This document shows, piece by piece, positions 1 through 9,015 of a stretch of 64,000 nt of DNA. The notes beneath the pieces are model-generated. The model ran no database searches. It saw nothing but the letters and a program-made list of their open reading frames with translations, and had not been told where the DNA came from. Within the stretch, counting starts at the first letter, position 1; every line of letters begins with the position of its first letter. The DNA comes from Lachnospiraceae bacterium (GTDB taxonomy: Bacteria > Bacillota > Clostridia > Lachnospirales > Lachnospiraceae): assembly GCA_017509985.1 (NCBI GenBank), contig JAFWOE010000031.1:1-64000 (forward strand). The letters run 5' to 3'. The position numbers and the translations under genes are program-made.

Positions 1-133
1 AAATAGAATCCCTTGAAGGGATAGCCTGAGGAAGTGGTGCGGTTGGGGCATTTACTTTCGAAGGCCCTTTGAGGGCCAGGCCGGCAACCGCGCCTTACAG
101 GCGCAGAACAAACCACCGGCTGTCGCCGGTGGT
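1..133. other. Structured intergenic region, possible 3' part of an unknown RNA
   Basis: No gene lies here. Several stems can be drawn: ccctt/aaggg (10-14/16-20), gcggttg/caaccgc (39-45/85-91) enclosing ggccc/gggcc (63-67/73-77), and gcgcc/ggcgc (90-94/100-104). On the plus strand gtggt (about 34-38) could also pair with accac (112-116), which would compete with the hairpin at 112-133. The density of stems is more than a simple terminator needs. I do not recognise an RNA family: RNase P, tmRNA, SRP and 6S signatures were not found. The element is cut by the window edge. Confidence 0.35.
112..133 (-). terminator. Intrinsic terminator of the TPR/AAA+ gene
   Basis: Perfect 9-bp arms accaccggc (112-120) and gccggtggt (125-133) with a 4-nt loop. 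On the minus strand the stem is followed by a short T-rich tail (TTTGTT). It lies 22 bp beyond the stop codon of the minus-strand gene at 156-2240. Confidence 0.6.
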
Positions 134-155
134 CATGATTCACCAATATCCAGGA

Positions 156-2240
156 TCAGTACATGAAATCCTTCTCGTAGAGTACGATCTTCCTGCTCTT
201 CGGCCCTTTCCGGCTCTTGCGTCCGGCCCGGCGCGCATGTGAGATCGCTCCGTCGACCATCTGTTTGACGGAACTGATGCTGACAGGTTCCTCCTCTGTC
301 TGGTTGTTGCTGATCAGCGTATACAGGGCAAGGACACCCATCTCGTCGAGCTCACAGTTGTTTTCGGCACAATAGGTTCTGGCAAAGGTAACCAGTTCGT
401 CATTGGTGAATGCCGGAATGACGATCGTGCCGGTAAACTTCTCCGCGAAATCCGGATACTTTTTGAACAGAGTACGGATTCCGTTCTTGTCGTCTTCGAT
501 GATCAGAATCATGCAGTCCGTTTTGAACTCCATGGCATTGTTCAGTTTCTCAACCGTTTCGGCATTCATGTCGCCGGCCTGTTCGATCGCCAGGAATCCG
601 CCGGACATTTTGGCAACGACCTTTGCGGGATCCATCCCGTTTATCTCTTCGCCGCTGAGTCTCGCGATCTTGGCAGCATCAAGGCCCATGTCCTTGCACA
701 TCATAACGATCAGGCCATAGGTAAGTCTTGTCTTGCCGGTCCCTGCCGCGCCCATTACTGCGATATTTCCGCGTCTTGAAGTATGTTCGCCCGCATGAGT
801 ATAAACATTGGTAACGGCTTCCAGGATCTGGCTGTCCATTCCGGGAACCCGTGCGAAATAGGTGAAGATCCGGCGCTGTTCATCACTCATCTTTGTCGGC
901 TTTGCGTTGTTCAGAATACGGATCCTGCGTTCTTCCGGCGTTTCGCTCCGGATGATCTCTTCCACAGAGATCGGAACGGTATTCTGACCGACTTTTCCGA
1001 GAGGGATCGTGTGTGATTTCTTTTCTTCCTCTGTCTCTTCCGGGTCCGGGATCTCCCAGTCCGCGGGGAATGTCGGTGCCGGAGCATCTTTCTTCGGCAG
1101 ATTGCTGTCCGCCATTTCAAACGCGATTTCCGGTTTGTCCGGAGATTTGTCCGAAGCGATCACGACGGTTTCATCCGTCGGAACCGCATCCGCCTGGATT
1201 TTCGCCTTTGCGGCAAATTCTTCCGCTTCTTTCAGCGCTTCCTCGACCGGGATCGTCGTGATCTCCGGCTCTTCTGCTGCCCTTACTTCAGACTCCGGAT
1301 AGACCGCCTCAATGCTTTGGGCAAGCTGTGTTTTAAGGTCCGGTTTTCCTCCCATGAAGATCGGAGAGGTCACGGAGAATTTATCGATTTCTTCATTGGA
1401 AAGCTCAAGCGCACTGGTCTTCTGCAGATCAACATCTTTTGCATAGGCTGCACCGGCAGCTTCGATCCGTTCAAGCACAGACCCTTTTTCATCCTCTTCC
1501 TTATCCCGGTATTCCTCGGGAATAACGAGCTCGGAAGTTTCCAGAACAGGCGGCGGGGCAGCCTCCGCTTTTGCCATGATATCCGATGCAAAGCTCACAT
1601 CTCCGGTAAACAGCCTCGGATCCGAGTCTTTCTGTTCCTTGCTGAAATACTCGAGCTGGGAAGGTGTAAGCTGTGCGTACCTTCTCTTCAGTTCGATCGC
1701 TTTCAGGACATATTTTCCGTTCGAAAACCAGAGGATCATGTCATCGCAGACATCCACACATTTATCCCGCTGTCCGTTTTTGCTGTATAAAACAGCCAGC
1801 TCATAGGCCCAGCGTTCCGTATACTCTCTTTCCCGGTATTCTTCCAGAAGGCGGATCTGTGTCTCGAGCGGCTCTTTATTCGCTTTTGCGATCTCATACT
1901 CCAGAAGAAGTTTTTCACTGGCGTTCCCTGCTACCGCAGAATATTCAGCGAAATACTTTTCAGCTTCATCGATCTGCCCGAGTTTAAGGCAGACGCCCAC
2001 CAGACGATACAGGATCCCCTTGCCCACCGATGCGCGGTTTCTGGCGTTCAGGAGGACTTTTTTGTATCCTTCGTAATCCTTGTTCACTTCATAAATATCG
2101 GCGATCATATTGAGCGTACGAATGCTCTTGACCCTGTTCCAGTCCACCGTTTTTGCAAGGTCATATGCTTCCTGATATTCTTTTCTTCCAACGTGTGCCT
2201 GAATCTGATCCAGGATCTCCTGATATTCGGCTTTGTCCAC
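156..2240 (-). CDS. TPR-repeat protein with C-terminal AAA+ ATPase domain
   Basis: The protein has 694 residues. Roughly residues 1-220 are helical, tetratricopeptide-like repeats. A long acidic, proline-rich linker follows (about 220-440), then an AAA+ module with Walker A GAAGTGKT, a Walker-B-like FLAIE, and a distal segment resembling CbxX/SpoVK-type ATPases (LFKKYPDFAEKF). No signal peptide or membrane segment is visible, so it is probably cytosolic. The start is GTG, supported by AGAGGT about 8 nt upstream and by a strong promoter. The arrangement suggests a chaperone-like ATPase with a TPR docking arm, but the substrate is unknown. It is probably monocistronic, with glgP upstream and a terminator hairpin downstream. 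Confidence 0.8.
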   Translation of the reverse strand: MDKAEYQEILDQIQAHVGRKEYQEAYDLAKTVDWNRVKSIRTLNMIADIYEVNKDYEGYKKVLLNARNRASVGKGILYRLVGVCLKLGQIDEAEKYFAEYSAVAGNASEKLLLEYEIAKANKEPLETQIRLLEEYREREYTERWAYELAVLYSKNGQRDKCVDVCDDMILWFSNGKYVLKAIELKRRYAQLTPSQLEYFSKEQKDSDPRLFTGDVSFASDIMAKAEAAPPPVLETSELVIPEEYRDKEEDEKGSVLERIEAAGAAYAKDVDLQKTSALELSNEEIDKFSVTSPIFMGGKPDLKTQLAQSIEAVYPESEVRAAEEPEITTIPVEEALKEAEEFAAKAKIQADAVPTDETVVIASDKSPDKPEIAFEMADSNLPKKDAPAPTFPADWEIPDPEETEEEKKSHTIPLGKVGQNTVPISVEEIIRSETPEERRIRILNNAKPTKMSDEQRRIFTYFARVPGMDSQILEAVTNVYTHAGEHTSRRGNIAVMGAAGTGKTRLTYGLIVMMCKDMGLDAAKIARLSGEEINGMDPAKVVAKMSGGFLAIEQAGDMNAETVEKLNNAMEFKTDCMILIIEDDKNGIRTLFKKYPDFAEKFTGTIVIPAFTNDELVTFARTYCAENNCELDEMGVLALYTLISNNQTEEEPVSISSVKQMVDGAISHARRAGRKSRKGPKSRKIVLYEKDFMY

Positions 2241-2305
2241 TTCAATTACCTCTCAGAAAGAATACTGTTTTTACGGTTCTGCATTTCTTCAGGTTTATCT
2301 TTTCT

Positions 2306-2334
2306 ATTGTAACCAATTGTACTAAATATGTCAA
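2306..2334 (-). promoter_or_regulatory. Sigma-A-type promoter of the TPR/AAA+ gene
   Basis: On the minus strand TTGACA (2329-2334) and TACAAT (2306-2311) are separated by exactly 17 bp, close to the sigma-70/sigma-A consensus, and lie about 66 bp upstream of the GTG start. Confidence 0.7.
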
Positions 2335-2358
2335 AAATATTAATTCTCTGTTTCAATA

Positions 2359-4806
2359 TTATTTTAGCTTCGTCAGTTTCCAGATATCATCCACATAATC
2401 CTGGATAGTCCGGTCCGCACTGAATTTGCCCGAGCAGGCAACGTTCATCATCGCACTTCTGGCCCAGTCATAACCGTTTCTGTATTTGGCTTCGATCTTT
2501 TTCTGGGCATCCGCGTAGGCGCGGAAATCGGCCAGGATAAAGTATTTATCCGGACAGCCTCCATAAAGCAGCGAATCGTAAATGTTACGGAACATATTCA
2601 GGTCACCGTGCGAAAACGTTCCGTCGATCAATGTCGTCAGAACAGATTTCAATTCCTCATCCTGATCCAGTACGACCCACGGATTGTAATTATGATACTT
2701 TTCATACTCCATGACCTCATCGGCTTTCAGGCCGAAGATCACGGCATTCTCCTCGCCGACCTCTTCCACGATCTCGACATTCGCTCCGTCCAGCGTTCCG
2801 AGGGTGATCGCACCGTTCATCATGAACTTCATGTTGCCGGTACCGCTGGCCTCCTTGCTGGCGGTGGAGATCTGTTCGGATACGTCGGCTGCCGCGAAGA
2901 TCATTTCCGCATTGCTGACACGATAGTCTTCGATGAATACGACCTTGATCTTTCCGCCGATATCGGGATCGTTGTTGACGACTTCCGCTACGGAATTGAT
3001 CAGTTTAATGATATTCTTGGCGATCTCATATCCTGCACTGGCTTTTGCCCCGAAAATAAAAGTACGTGGATAAATATCGGCCTGAGAGTCTTTTTTCAGC
3101 TTCAGATAAAGGCTGATCACGTGAAGGATGTTGAGAAGCTGTCTTTTGTATTCATGAAGTCGTTTGACCTGTACATCAAAGATCGAATGCGGATCGACTT
3201 CGATCCCGTTGTGCTCTTTGATGTAATCCGCAAGCCGAAGTTTGTTGGCGTGCTTGATCTGCATAAACTTTTTCTGTTCGTGCGGATCCTCGCAGAGCGG
3301 CTTCAGTTCGGCCATGCGGTTCATATCCGTGATCCAGCCTTCCCCGATATGCTCCGAGATCATGTTTGCCAGAAGGGGATTGCCGTGCATCAGGAAACGC
3401 CTCTGTGTAACCCCGTTGGTCTTATTGCTGAATTTTTCCGGCATCATATCATAGAAATCTGCAAGCTCCCTTTTTTCAAGGATCTCGGTATGGAGCCTGG
3501 CTACGCCGTTTACGGAATAGCCGCCGATGATCGCCATGTTCGCCATCCGCACCTGGCCGTCGTAAAGGATCGCCATGGAAGCGACTTTATCTTCCCTGCG
3601 CGGATACTTTTCGCGGATCTGTCCGACAAATCTCCGGTCGATCTCCGCCACGATCATATACACCCTGGGCAGCAGTCTGGAGAACAGCTCGATCGGCCAT
3701 TTTTCCAGCGCTTCCGACATGATGGTATGGTTGGTATAAGCGCAGCATTTTGTCGTGACTTCCCAGGCTTCGTCCCACTCCAGGCCTTCCTGATCCAGAA
3801 GCAGCCGCATCAGTTCCGGTACAGCGATCGTCGGATGCGTGTCGTTCATCTGGAAGACGACCTTTTCATGAAGCTTCCGGATATCGTCATGATCCTTTTT
3901 GTACTTTTCGATCGCTGTCTGAAGCGTTGCGGAAACAAAGAAGTACTGCTGCTTCAGGCGCAGTTCTTTTCCGGCTGTATGGTTGTCGTTCGGATAAAGG
4001 ACTTCCGTAATATTTCTCGCCAGGTTTTCCTGTTCGACCGCCTTGTGATAATTTCCGCGGTCGAAGTCCTCCAGACGGAACTCATTGATCGCCTCAGCAT
4101 CCCAGATCCTTAAGGTGTTTACGATCCCGTTGTCATAACCGACAACCGGCAGATCATAGGGGATCGCAAGGACGGAAGAATAACCGGTGTGCGTAAAGGT
4201 GTTCTTCTGTTCTTTTTCATCCCATCCGATCAGGACCTTGCCGCCGAACCGGATCTCCTTGGCATATTCCGGCCGTTTCAGTTCAAAGGGATAGCCGTCA
4301 TCCGCAAGCCAGTTGTCCGGCACTTCCACCTGGTAACCGTTTTCGATCTTCTGGCGGAACATGCCGTAATGATACCGGATCCCGCATCCGTACGCCGGAT
4401 AGCCCAGTGTTGCAAGCGAATCCAGAAAACAGGCAGCAAGCCTTCCAAGACCGCCGTTTCCGAGCGCAGGATCACGCTCTTCTTCCTCGATGTCACTGAT
4501 ATTGACACCGAGCTCCGAAAGGACTTCGGCAAACTCCCCGTAGGTCCCGAGACTGAGCAGGTTGTTTCCGAGATAACGGCCTGTAAGGAATTCCATGGAC
4601 ATATAATACACGGTCCTGGAATCCTGTTTCTTCATCAGCTGCTGGGTGCTGATCCAGTTGTCGATGATCGCTTCTTTTACCACATTGCAGACGCCCACAT
4701 AGATCTGATGCAGGCTGGCATTCTCAAACCGTGTCCGAAACTGGCTTTTTACGGCTTCTTCCAGAAGCATTTTCAGTATTTCTTTTTTATAATTGCCTGA
4801 TTCCAA
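2359..4806 (-). CDS. glgP: Glycogen/starch phosphorylase
   Basis: This GT35 alpha-glucan phosphorylase (815 residues, usual length) releases glucose-1-phosphate from glycogen or maltodextrin using phosphate and PLP. The family signature EASGTGNMKFMMNGA is present near residue 655 and carries the PLP-binding lysine. The N-terminal active-site segment ALGNGGLGRLAAC is intact. The start appears to be TTG with a GAGAAGAG ribosome-binding site; the next Met is residue 12. It lies downstream of ileS with no clear terminator between them. A GH13 amylase in the window (30.8-32.7 kb) and the phosphohexomutase at 37.6-39.3 kb would complete glycogen breakdown to glucose-6-phosphate. Confidence 0.95.
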   Translation of the reverse strand: MESGNYKKEILKMLLEEAVKSQFRTRFENASLHQIYVGVCNVVKEAIIDNWISTQQLMKKQDSRTVYYMSMEFLTGRYLGNNLLSLGTYGEFAEVLSELGVNISDIEEEERDPALGNGGLGRLAACFLDSLATLGYPAYGCGIRYHYGMFRQKIENGYQVEVPDNWLADDGYPFELKRPEYAKEIRFGGKVLIGWDEKEQKNTFTHTGYSSVLAIPYDLPVVGYDNGIVNTLRIWDAEAINEFRLEDFDRGNYHKAVEQENLARNITEVLYPNDNHTAGKELRLKQQYFFVSATLQTAIEKYKKDHDDIRKLHEKVVFQMNDTHPTIAVPELMRLLLDQEGLEWDEAWEVTTKCCAYTNHTIMSEALEKWPIELFSRLLPRVYMIVAEIDRRFVGQIREKYPRREDKVASMAILYDGQVRMANMAIIGGYSVNGVARLHTEILEKRELADFYDMMPEKFSNKTNGVTQRRFLMHGNPLLANMISEHIGEGWITDMNRMAELKPLCEDPHEQKKFMQIKHANKLRLADYIKEHNGIEVDPHSIFDVQVKRLHEYKRQLLNILHVISLYLKLKKDSQADIYPRTFIFGAKASAGYEIAKNIIKLINSVAEVVNNDPDIGGKIKVVFIEDYRVSNAEMIFAAADVSEQISTASKEASGTGNMKFMMNGAITLGTLDGANVEIVEEVGEENAVIFGLKADEVMEYEKYHNYNPWVVLDQDEELKSVLTTLIDGTFSHGDLNMFRNIYDSLLYGGCPDKYFILADFRAYADAQKKIEAKYRNGYDWARSAMMNVACSGKFSADRTIQDYVDDIWKLTKLK

Positions 4807-4885
4807 TACTCTTCTCGCCTTTCCTACAGCATGCGTAATTCTTGTTCAGATGAAAACTGTGTTTAATGATATCCCGATATGCCGT

Positions 4886-7800
4886 TTATCTTTTTTCGAC
4901 TGCAAGGGTTACTTTTTCATCATTGACAGACCACTCTTTTTCATAGCCTGATGTACTTCCCGTAACAAGGGATTCCGCCAGGACTTCACTGCAGATCTCT
5001 TCTTTATTCGCGTTCAGGATGCCGATGATCTTATCGTTGCCTTTCGCATAGATATTGATCTTATCCATGACTTCGAAGCCGGCTTCCTTACGCATGGTCT
5101 GGATCTTGGACACCAGTTCACGAACGAAGCCCTCTTCGATCAGTTCGGGTGTAAGATTCGTATCCAGGACCACGGTCACATCATAGTTGGATTCGGAAAT
5201 GTACCCTTCCACCCTGGCTGCTTCGATCAGGAGGTCCTCTTCACCGAGAACGATCTCTTCCCCGTTTACGTCAAGTTTTAAGGATCCGTTGGCCTTCAGT
5301 TCCGCCATCGCGGCGCCTCCGTCCAGGACAGCCAGCGCGTTTCGGATCCCGCCGACCAGTTTTCCGTATTTCGGACCTACGGTCTTCAACTGCGGCTTGA
5401 AATTATAGGTAACAAACTCACTGACATCATCACGGAAAATGATCTCTTTTATATTCAGCTCTTCCTCGATGATCTCCTTATAGAATTCATCCAGCTCATA
5501 TCCGCTCTTAACGAACATCTTTCCGAGCGGCTGCCGGTTTTTGATGTTTGCATTATTACGGCAGGCCCTTCCCATCACAACGATGTCCAGAAGGTGCTTC
5601 ATGTTCTCCTCCAGTTCGGGAATGATCCACTCCTCTTTCACTTTCGGGAAATCGCAGAGATGAATGCTTTCGGGAGCGTCCTTATCCACGTTCTTTACGA
5701 TATTCGCATAGATCATTTCGGTCATGAACGGGATCATCGGGGCAGCAGCCTTGCAGAATTCCACCAGTGCCGTGTACAGCGTCATGTACGCATCGATCTT
5801 ATCCTGCTCCATTCCTTTCGCCCAGAAACGTTCACGGCTTCTGCGGACGTACCAGTTCGAGCAGTCATCAATAAAGGCTTCCAGTGCCCTCGCGCTTTCC
5901 GGGATCCGGTAGTTTCCGAGATTCTCATCCACTTCTTTGATCGTGGAATACAGCCTTGAGAGAAGCCATTTATCCATAACGCAGAGTTTTTCATGATCCA
6001 GTGTATACTGGGTCGGGTCGAACTGATCGATCTCGGCGTATAAAACAAAGAATGCATAGGTATTCCAGAGGGTGCCCATGAATCTTCTGGAATACTCTGT
6101 TACATATTCCCCGTGGAAACGGTTCGGCAGCCACGGGGCGCTGTTGATATAGAAATACCAGCGGATCGCGTCTGCTCCGTATTTTTCCAGCGCTTCAAAG
6201 GGATCTACGGCATTTCCCTTGGATTTGCTCATCTTCTGGCCGTTCTTATCCTGAACATGGCCCAGAACGATGACGTTTTCATAAGAGGCTTTATTGAAAA
6301 GCAGCGTGGATTCGGCCAGCAGCGAATAGAACCATCCGCGGGTCTGGTCGACTGCCTCGGAAATAAACTGTGCCGGGAACCTGCTCTCAAACAGTTCTTT
6401 GTTCTCAAAAGGATAATGATACTGTGCGAAAGGCATCGCACCGGAATCAAACCAGCAGTCGATAACCTCCGGCGTCCTCTTCATGATCCCGCCGCATTTC
6501 GGGCATTTCAGTGTCACGCTGTCGATAAACGGACGATGAAGTTCGATATCCTCCGGACAGTTGTCGGACATGGACTTCAGTTCTTCGATGCTTCCGATGG
6601 AATGCATCTCGCCGCAGTCTTCGCAGATCCAGATATTCAGCGGAGTGCCCCAGTACCGGTTTCGGGAGATGCTCCAGTCCTGCACGTTTTCGATCCAGTC
6701 CCCGAAACGTCCCTTGCCGATACTTTCCGGGATCCAGTTGATCGTATTGTTGTTCTTAATAAGGTCTTCCCTGACCGCCGTCATCTTAATGAACCAGGAT
6801 TCGCGCGCATAGTAGACCAGCGGCGTATCGCAGCGCCAGCAGAAAGGATACTCATGCTCGAATTTCGGTGCGGAAAAGAGTTTGTTTTCCGCATCCAGCT
6901 GCTTCAGGATCACCGGATCGGCATCCTTGACAAAAAGGCCTTTGAATCCTTCGCCTTCGGTCATGCAGCCTTTGGTGTCGACAAACTGCAGAAAGGCCGT
7001 TCCGTATTTGGCACAGACACGGTTGTCGTCTTCACCGAAAGCGGCCGCCATATGAACGATTCCGGTACCGTCCGACATGGTAACGTAATTGTCGCAGGTA
7101 ACGAAGTGGGATTTCTTTCCCTGCTTTTCTGCTTCTTTTCCTGCAAAGTCAAACAGCGGTTCATACTCTCTGTACTCCAATGCGGTACCCGGCATTTCTT
7201 CGAGGATCTCGTATGCCGGCGTTCCCTCTTCTCTCTCCAGTCCGGAAAGCACCGGATCCAGAAGCTCTTTTGCCATATAGTAAGTATATCCGTCGCAGGC
7301 TTTTACTTTTGCATAGATGTCGTCCGGGTTTACGCAGAGCGCAACGTTGGAAGGCAGCGTCCACGGAGTAGTCGTCCATGCAAGATAGTATGCATCTTCG
7401 CCTTTGGATTTAAAGCGAACGATCGCGGAACGTTCCTTGACCAGCTTGTATCCCTGTGCAACTTCCTGGGAAGAAAGAGGCGTCCCGCATCTCGGGCAAT
7501 AAGGAACGATCTTGAATCCCTTGTAAAGAAGGCCTTTGTTCCAGATCTCTTTTAATGCCCACCACTCGGATTCGATATAATCGTTGTGATAGGTAACGTA
7601 CGGATCATCCATGTCCGCCCAGAAGCCGACCTCATCGGAGAATTCCTCCCACATGCCCTTATATTTCCAGACACTTTCCTTGCATTCCCTGATGAAGGGT
7701 TCCATACCGTACTCTTCGATCTGCTCTTTCCCGTTCAGGCCGAGCTTTCTCTCTACTTCCAGTTCGACCGGAAGCCCGTGGGTATCCCAGCCGGCTTTGC

Positions 7801-8041
7801 GCGGCACGTAATACCCCTTCATGGTGCGGTATCTCGGGATCATATCTTTAATGACACGGGTAAGGACGTGGCCGATATGCGGCTTGCCGTTCGCGGTAGG
7901 CGGGCCGTCATAGAACATATACTGCGGACACCCTTCCCGGAGCTTCAGGCTTTTTCGGAAAATATCCTTATCCTTCCAGAATTCTTCGATCGGTTTTTCC
8001 CTGGAGACAAAATCCAGGTTCGTATCAACTTTGCTATACAT
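4886..8041 (-). CDS. ileS: Isoleucyl-tRNA synthetase
   Basis: This class I aminoacyl-tRNA synthetase charges tRNA-Ile. The HIGH motif (55-58, in GPPTANGKPHIGH) and KMSKS (about residue 600, GQKMSKSKGN) are intact, with the CP1 editing domain between them. The C-terminal part fits the long, eukaryote-like IleRS type, about 1050 residues. I chose the ATG at 8041 (MYSKVDTNLDF) because homologues start this way; an in-frame GTG three codons earlier is possible, and neither has a good ribosome-binding site. The leader (about 80 nt) holds two small hairpins but no T-box consensus, although T-boxes often control ileS in Firmicutes. Confidence 0.96.
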   Translation of the reverse strand: MYSKVDTNLDFVSREKPIEEFWKDKDIFRKSLKLREGCPQYMFYDGPPTANGKPHIGHVLTRVIKDMIPRYRTMKGYYVPRKAGWDTHGLPVELEVERKLGLNGKEQIEEYGMEPFIRECKESVWKYKGMWEEFSDEVGFWADMDDPYVTYHNDYIESEWWALKEIWNKGLLYKGFKIVPYCPRCGTPLSSQEVAQGYKLVKERSAIVRFKSKGEDAYYLAWTTTPWTLPSNVALCVNPDDIYAKVKACDGYTYYMAKELLDPVLSGLEREEGTPAYEILEEMPGTALEYREYEPLFDFAGKEAEKQGKKSHFVTCDNYVTMSDGTGIVHMAAAFGEDDNRVCAKYGTAFLQFVDTKGCMTEGEGFKGLFVKDADPVILKQLDAENKLFSAPKFEHEYPFCWRCDTPLVYYARESWFIKMTAVREDLIKNNNTINWIPESIGKGRFGDWIENVQDWSISRNRYWGTPLNIWICEDCGEMHSIGSIEELKSMSDNCPEDIELHRPFIDSVTLKCPKCGGIMKRTPEVIDCWFDSGAMPFAQYHYPFENKELFESRFPAQFISEAVDQTRGWFYSLLAESTLLFNKASYENVIVLGHVQDKNGQKMSKSKGNAVDPFEALEKYGADAIRWYFYINSAPWLPNRFHGEYVTEYSRRFMGTLWNTYAFFVLYAEIDQFDPTQYTLDHEKLCVMDKWLLSRLYSTIKEVDENLGNYRIPESARALEAFIDDCSNWYVRRSRERFWAKGMEQDKIDAYMTLYTALVEFCKAAAPMIPFMTEMIYANIVKNVDKDAPESIHLCDFPKVKEEWIIPELEENMKHLLDIVVMGRACRNNANIKNRQPLGKMFVKSGYELDEFYKEIIEEELNIKEIIFRDDVSEFVTYNFKPQLKTVGPKYGKLVGGIRNALAVLDGGAAMAELKANGSLKLDVNGEEIVLGEEDLLIEAARVEGYISESNYDVTVVLDTNLTPELIEEGFVRELVSKIQTMRKEAGFEVMDKINIYAKGNDKIIGILNANKEEICSEVLAESLVTGSTSGYEKEWSVNDEKVTLAVEKR

Positions 8042-8134
8042 AGGAGGCACGTAATCTGTTCCGTTTCTTCAAGCGGAACTTCCTTTCTCCCGGCATTCCC
8101 CGGGCTCATGATGCTTTGGATTCATAATCAATTT

Positions 8135-8163
8135 ATATTATCACAGGAACAGTCGGAATTCAA
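8135..8163 (-). promoter_or_regulatory. Promoter of ileS
   Basis: On the minus strand TTGAAT (8158-8163) and TAATAT (8135-8140) are separated by 17 bp, upstream of the ileS leader and downstream of the terminator of the preceding gene. Confidence 0.6.
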
Positions 8164-8170
8164 ACAGAAC

Positions 8171-8208
8171 TTAAAACTGCCGCAGCGGCAGCCGCGCGGC
8201 AGTTTTAA
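8171..8208 (-). terminator. Terminator of the telA-xpaC unit
   Basis: Perfect 13-bp arms (8171-8183 and 8196-8208) with a GC-rich core and A/T-rich ends enclose a 12-nt loop. It lies 26 bp past the xpaC-like stop codon and just before the ileS promoter, so it insulates the two units. The A/T ends make it potentially active on both strands. Confidence 0.75.
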
Positions 8209-8233
8209 GGATACATTTGCAGTTTGTATTTTT

Positions 8234-8920
8234 TCAAAGGGTCAGATTGATCGTATGCTCTCCGTCTTTGATCTCAACGCTTTCATCGGAAATCAGGCCG
8301 TCCCGTTTTACCGCCATCTTCATGGCTTCCATCTCCACCGTCATATCCAGCATATCATCCGCGAAAAGATTCTCGTACTGCTTATCCATCGCGCGTTTGA
8401 TATCCACAAGGTAAGAATTGACTTTGTTGGTCGTTTCCTCATGCGGAACGCCGCTTGCTTCGATCCGCTGATACTTGCTGAGGATCTCGCCAAGCGTAGG
8501 CAGATAGTAGTTGAAAAACTGACGGGTGGTCTGGATCTTTTCCGGCTTCTGCTTCAGAGTCTGGAGGATCTTGTCCGCGACATTGCAGATTTCGTTAGCC
8601 TTGTGATGAACTTCCAGGTTTTTCACACGCATGACCAGCCTGCGCAGTTCCATCAGGTTTTCCCTGCCTTTGGAAAGGATGGCAAGCTGTTCGGCATCCA
8701 GAGACGCCTTGTTCTTTTTATCTTTCCCCGTATTGCCCGAAGAACTTCGGACCGCCAGGACAACGCTGATGACGATCAGGGCAACGATCGCTGCTATTGC
8801 GGCGATACCGACTCCGAGTATGATCTTAAAAACGCTTGGCATAAACTTGTGGATCAGTGCGATACTCCCTCCGATAGCGGCAACTACAAGTAGTCCGATG
8901 AGACCTGTTCCTCTTTTCAT
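8234..8920 (-). CDS. XpaC-like 5-bromo-4-chloroindolyl phosphate hydrolysis family protein
   Basis: The 228-residue protein has two N-terminal hydrophobic segments (about residues 5-25 and 32-52) and a charged, helical C-terminal domain. It matches the XpaC family, named from a Bacillus phenotype and of unclear biochemical role. The gene follows telA, and XpaC and TelA are a known pair in Firmicutes, so the membrane-anchored XpaC-like protein probably works with the soluble TelA-like partner in cell-envelope stress. The ATG at 8920 was chosen over an upstream GTG because GAGG sits 7-8 nt before it. Calling it a phosphatase would be unsafe. Confidence 0.75.
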   Translation of the reverse strand: MKRGTGLIGLLVVAAIGGSIALIHKFMPSVFKIILGVGIAAIAAIVALIVISVVLAVRSSSGNTGKDKKNKASLDAEQLAILSKGRENLMELRRLVMRVKNLEVHHKANEICNVADKILQTLKQKPEKIQTTRQFFNYYLPTLGEILSKYQRIEASGVPHEETTNKVNSYLVDIKRAMDKQYENLFADDMLDMTVEMEAMKMAVKRDGLISDESVEIKDGEHTINLTL

Positions 8921-9015
8921 CTTTCGCCTCACTATAATTCGAATAAACGTGCTGACTGCAGATCAGATCATTCCGAAAGCCAATCTGTCTCCTGTTTCCG
9001 GAAGGCAGCCGTTTC

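Noticed and set aside
8042-8233. T-box leader for ileS
   Set aside because: No antiterminator consensus (AGGGTGGNACCGCG) or specifier loop was found on the minus strand; the leader is too short.
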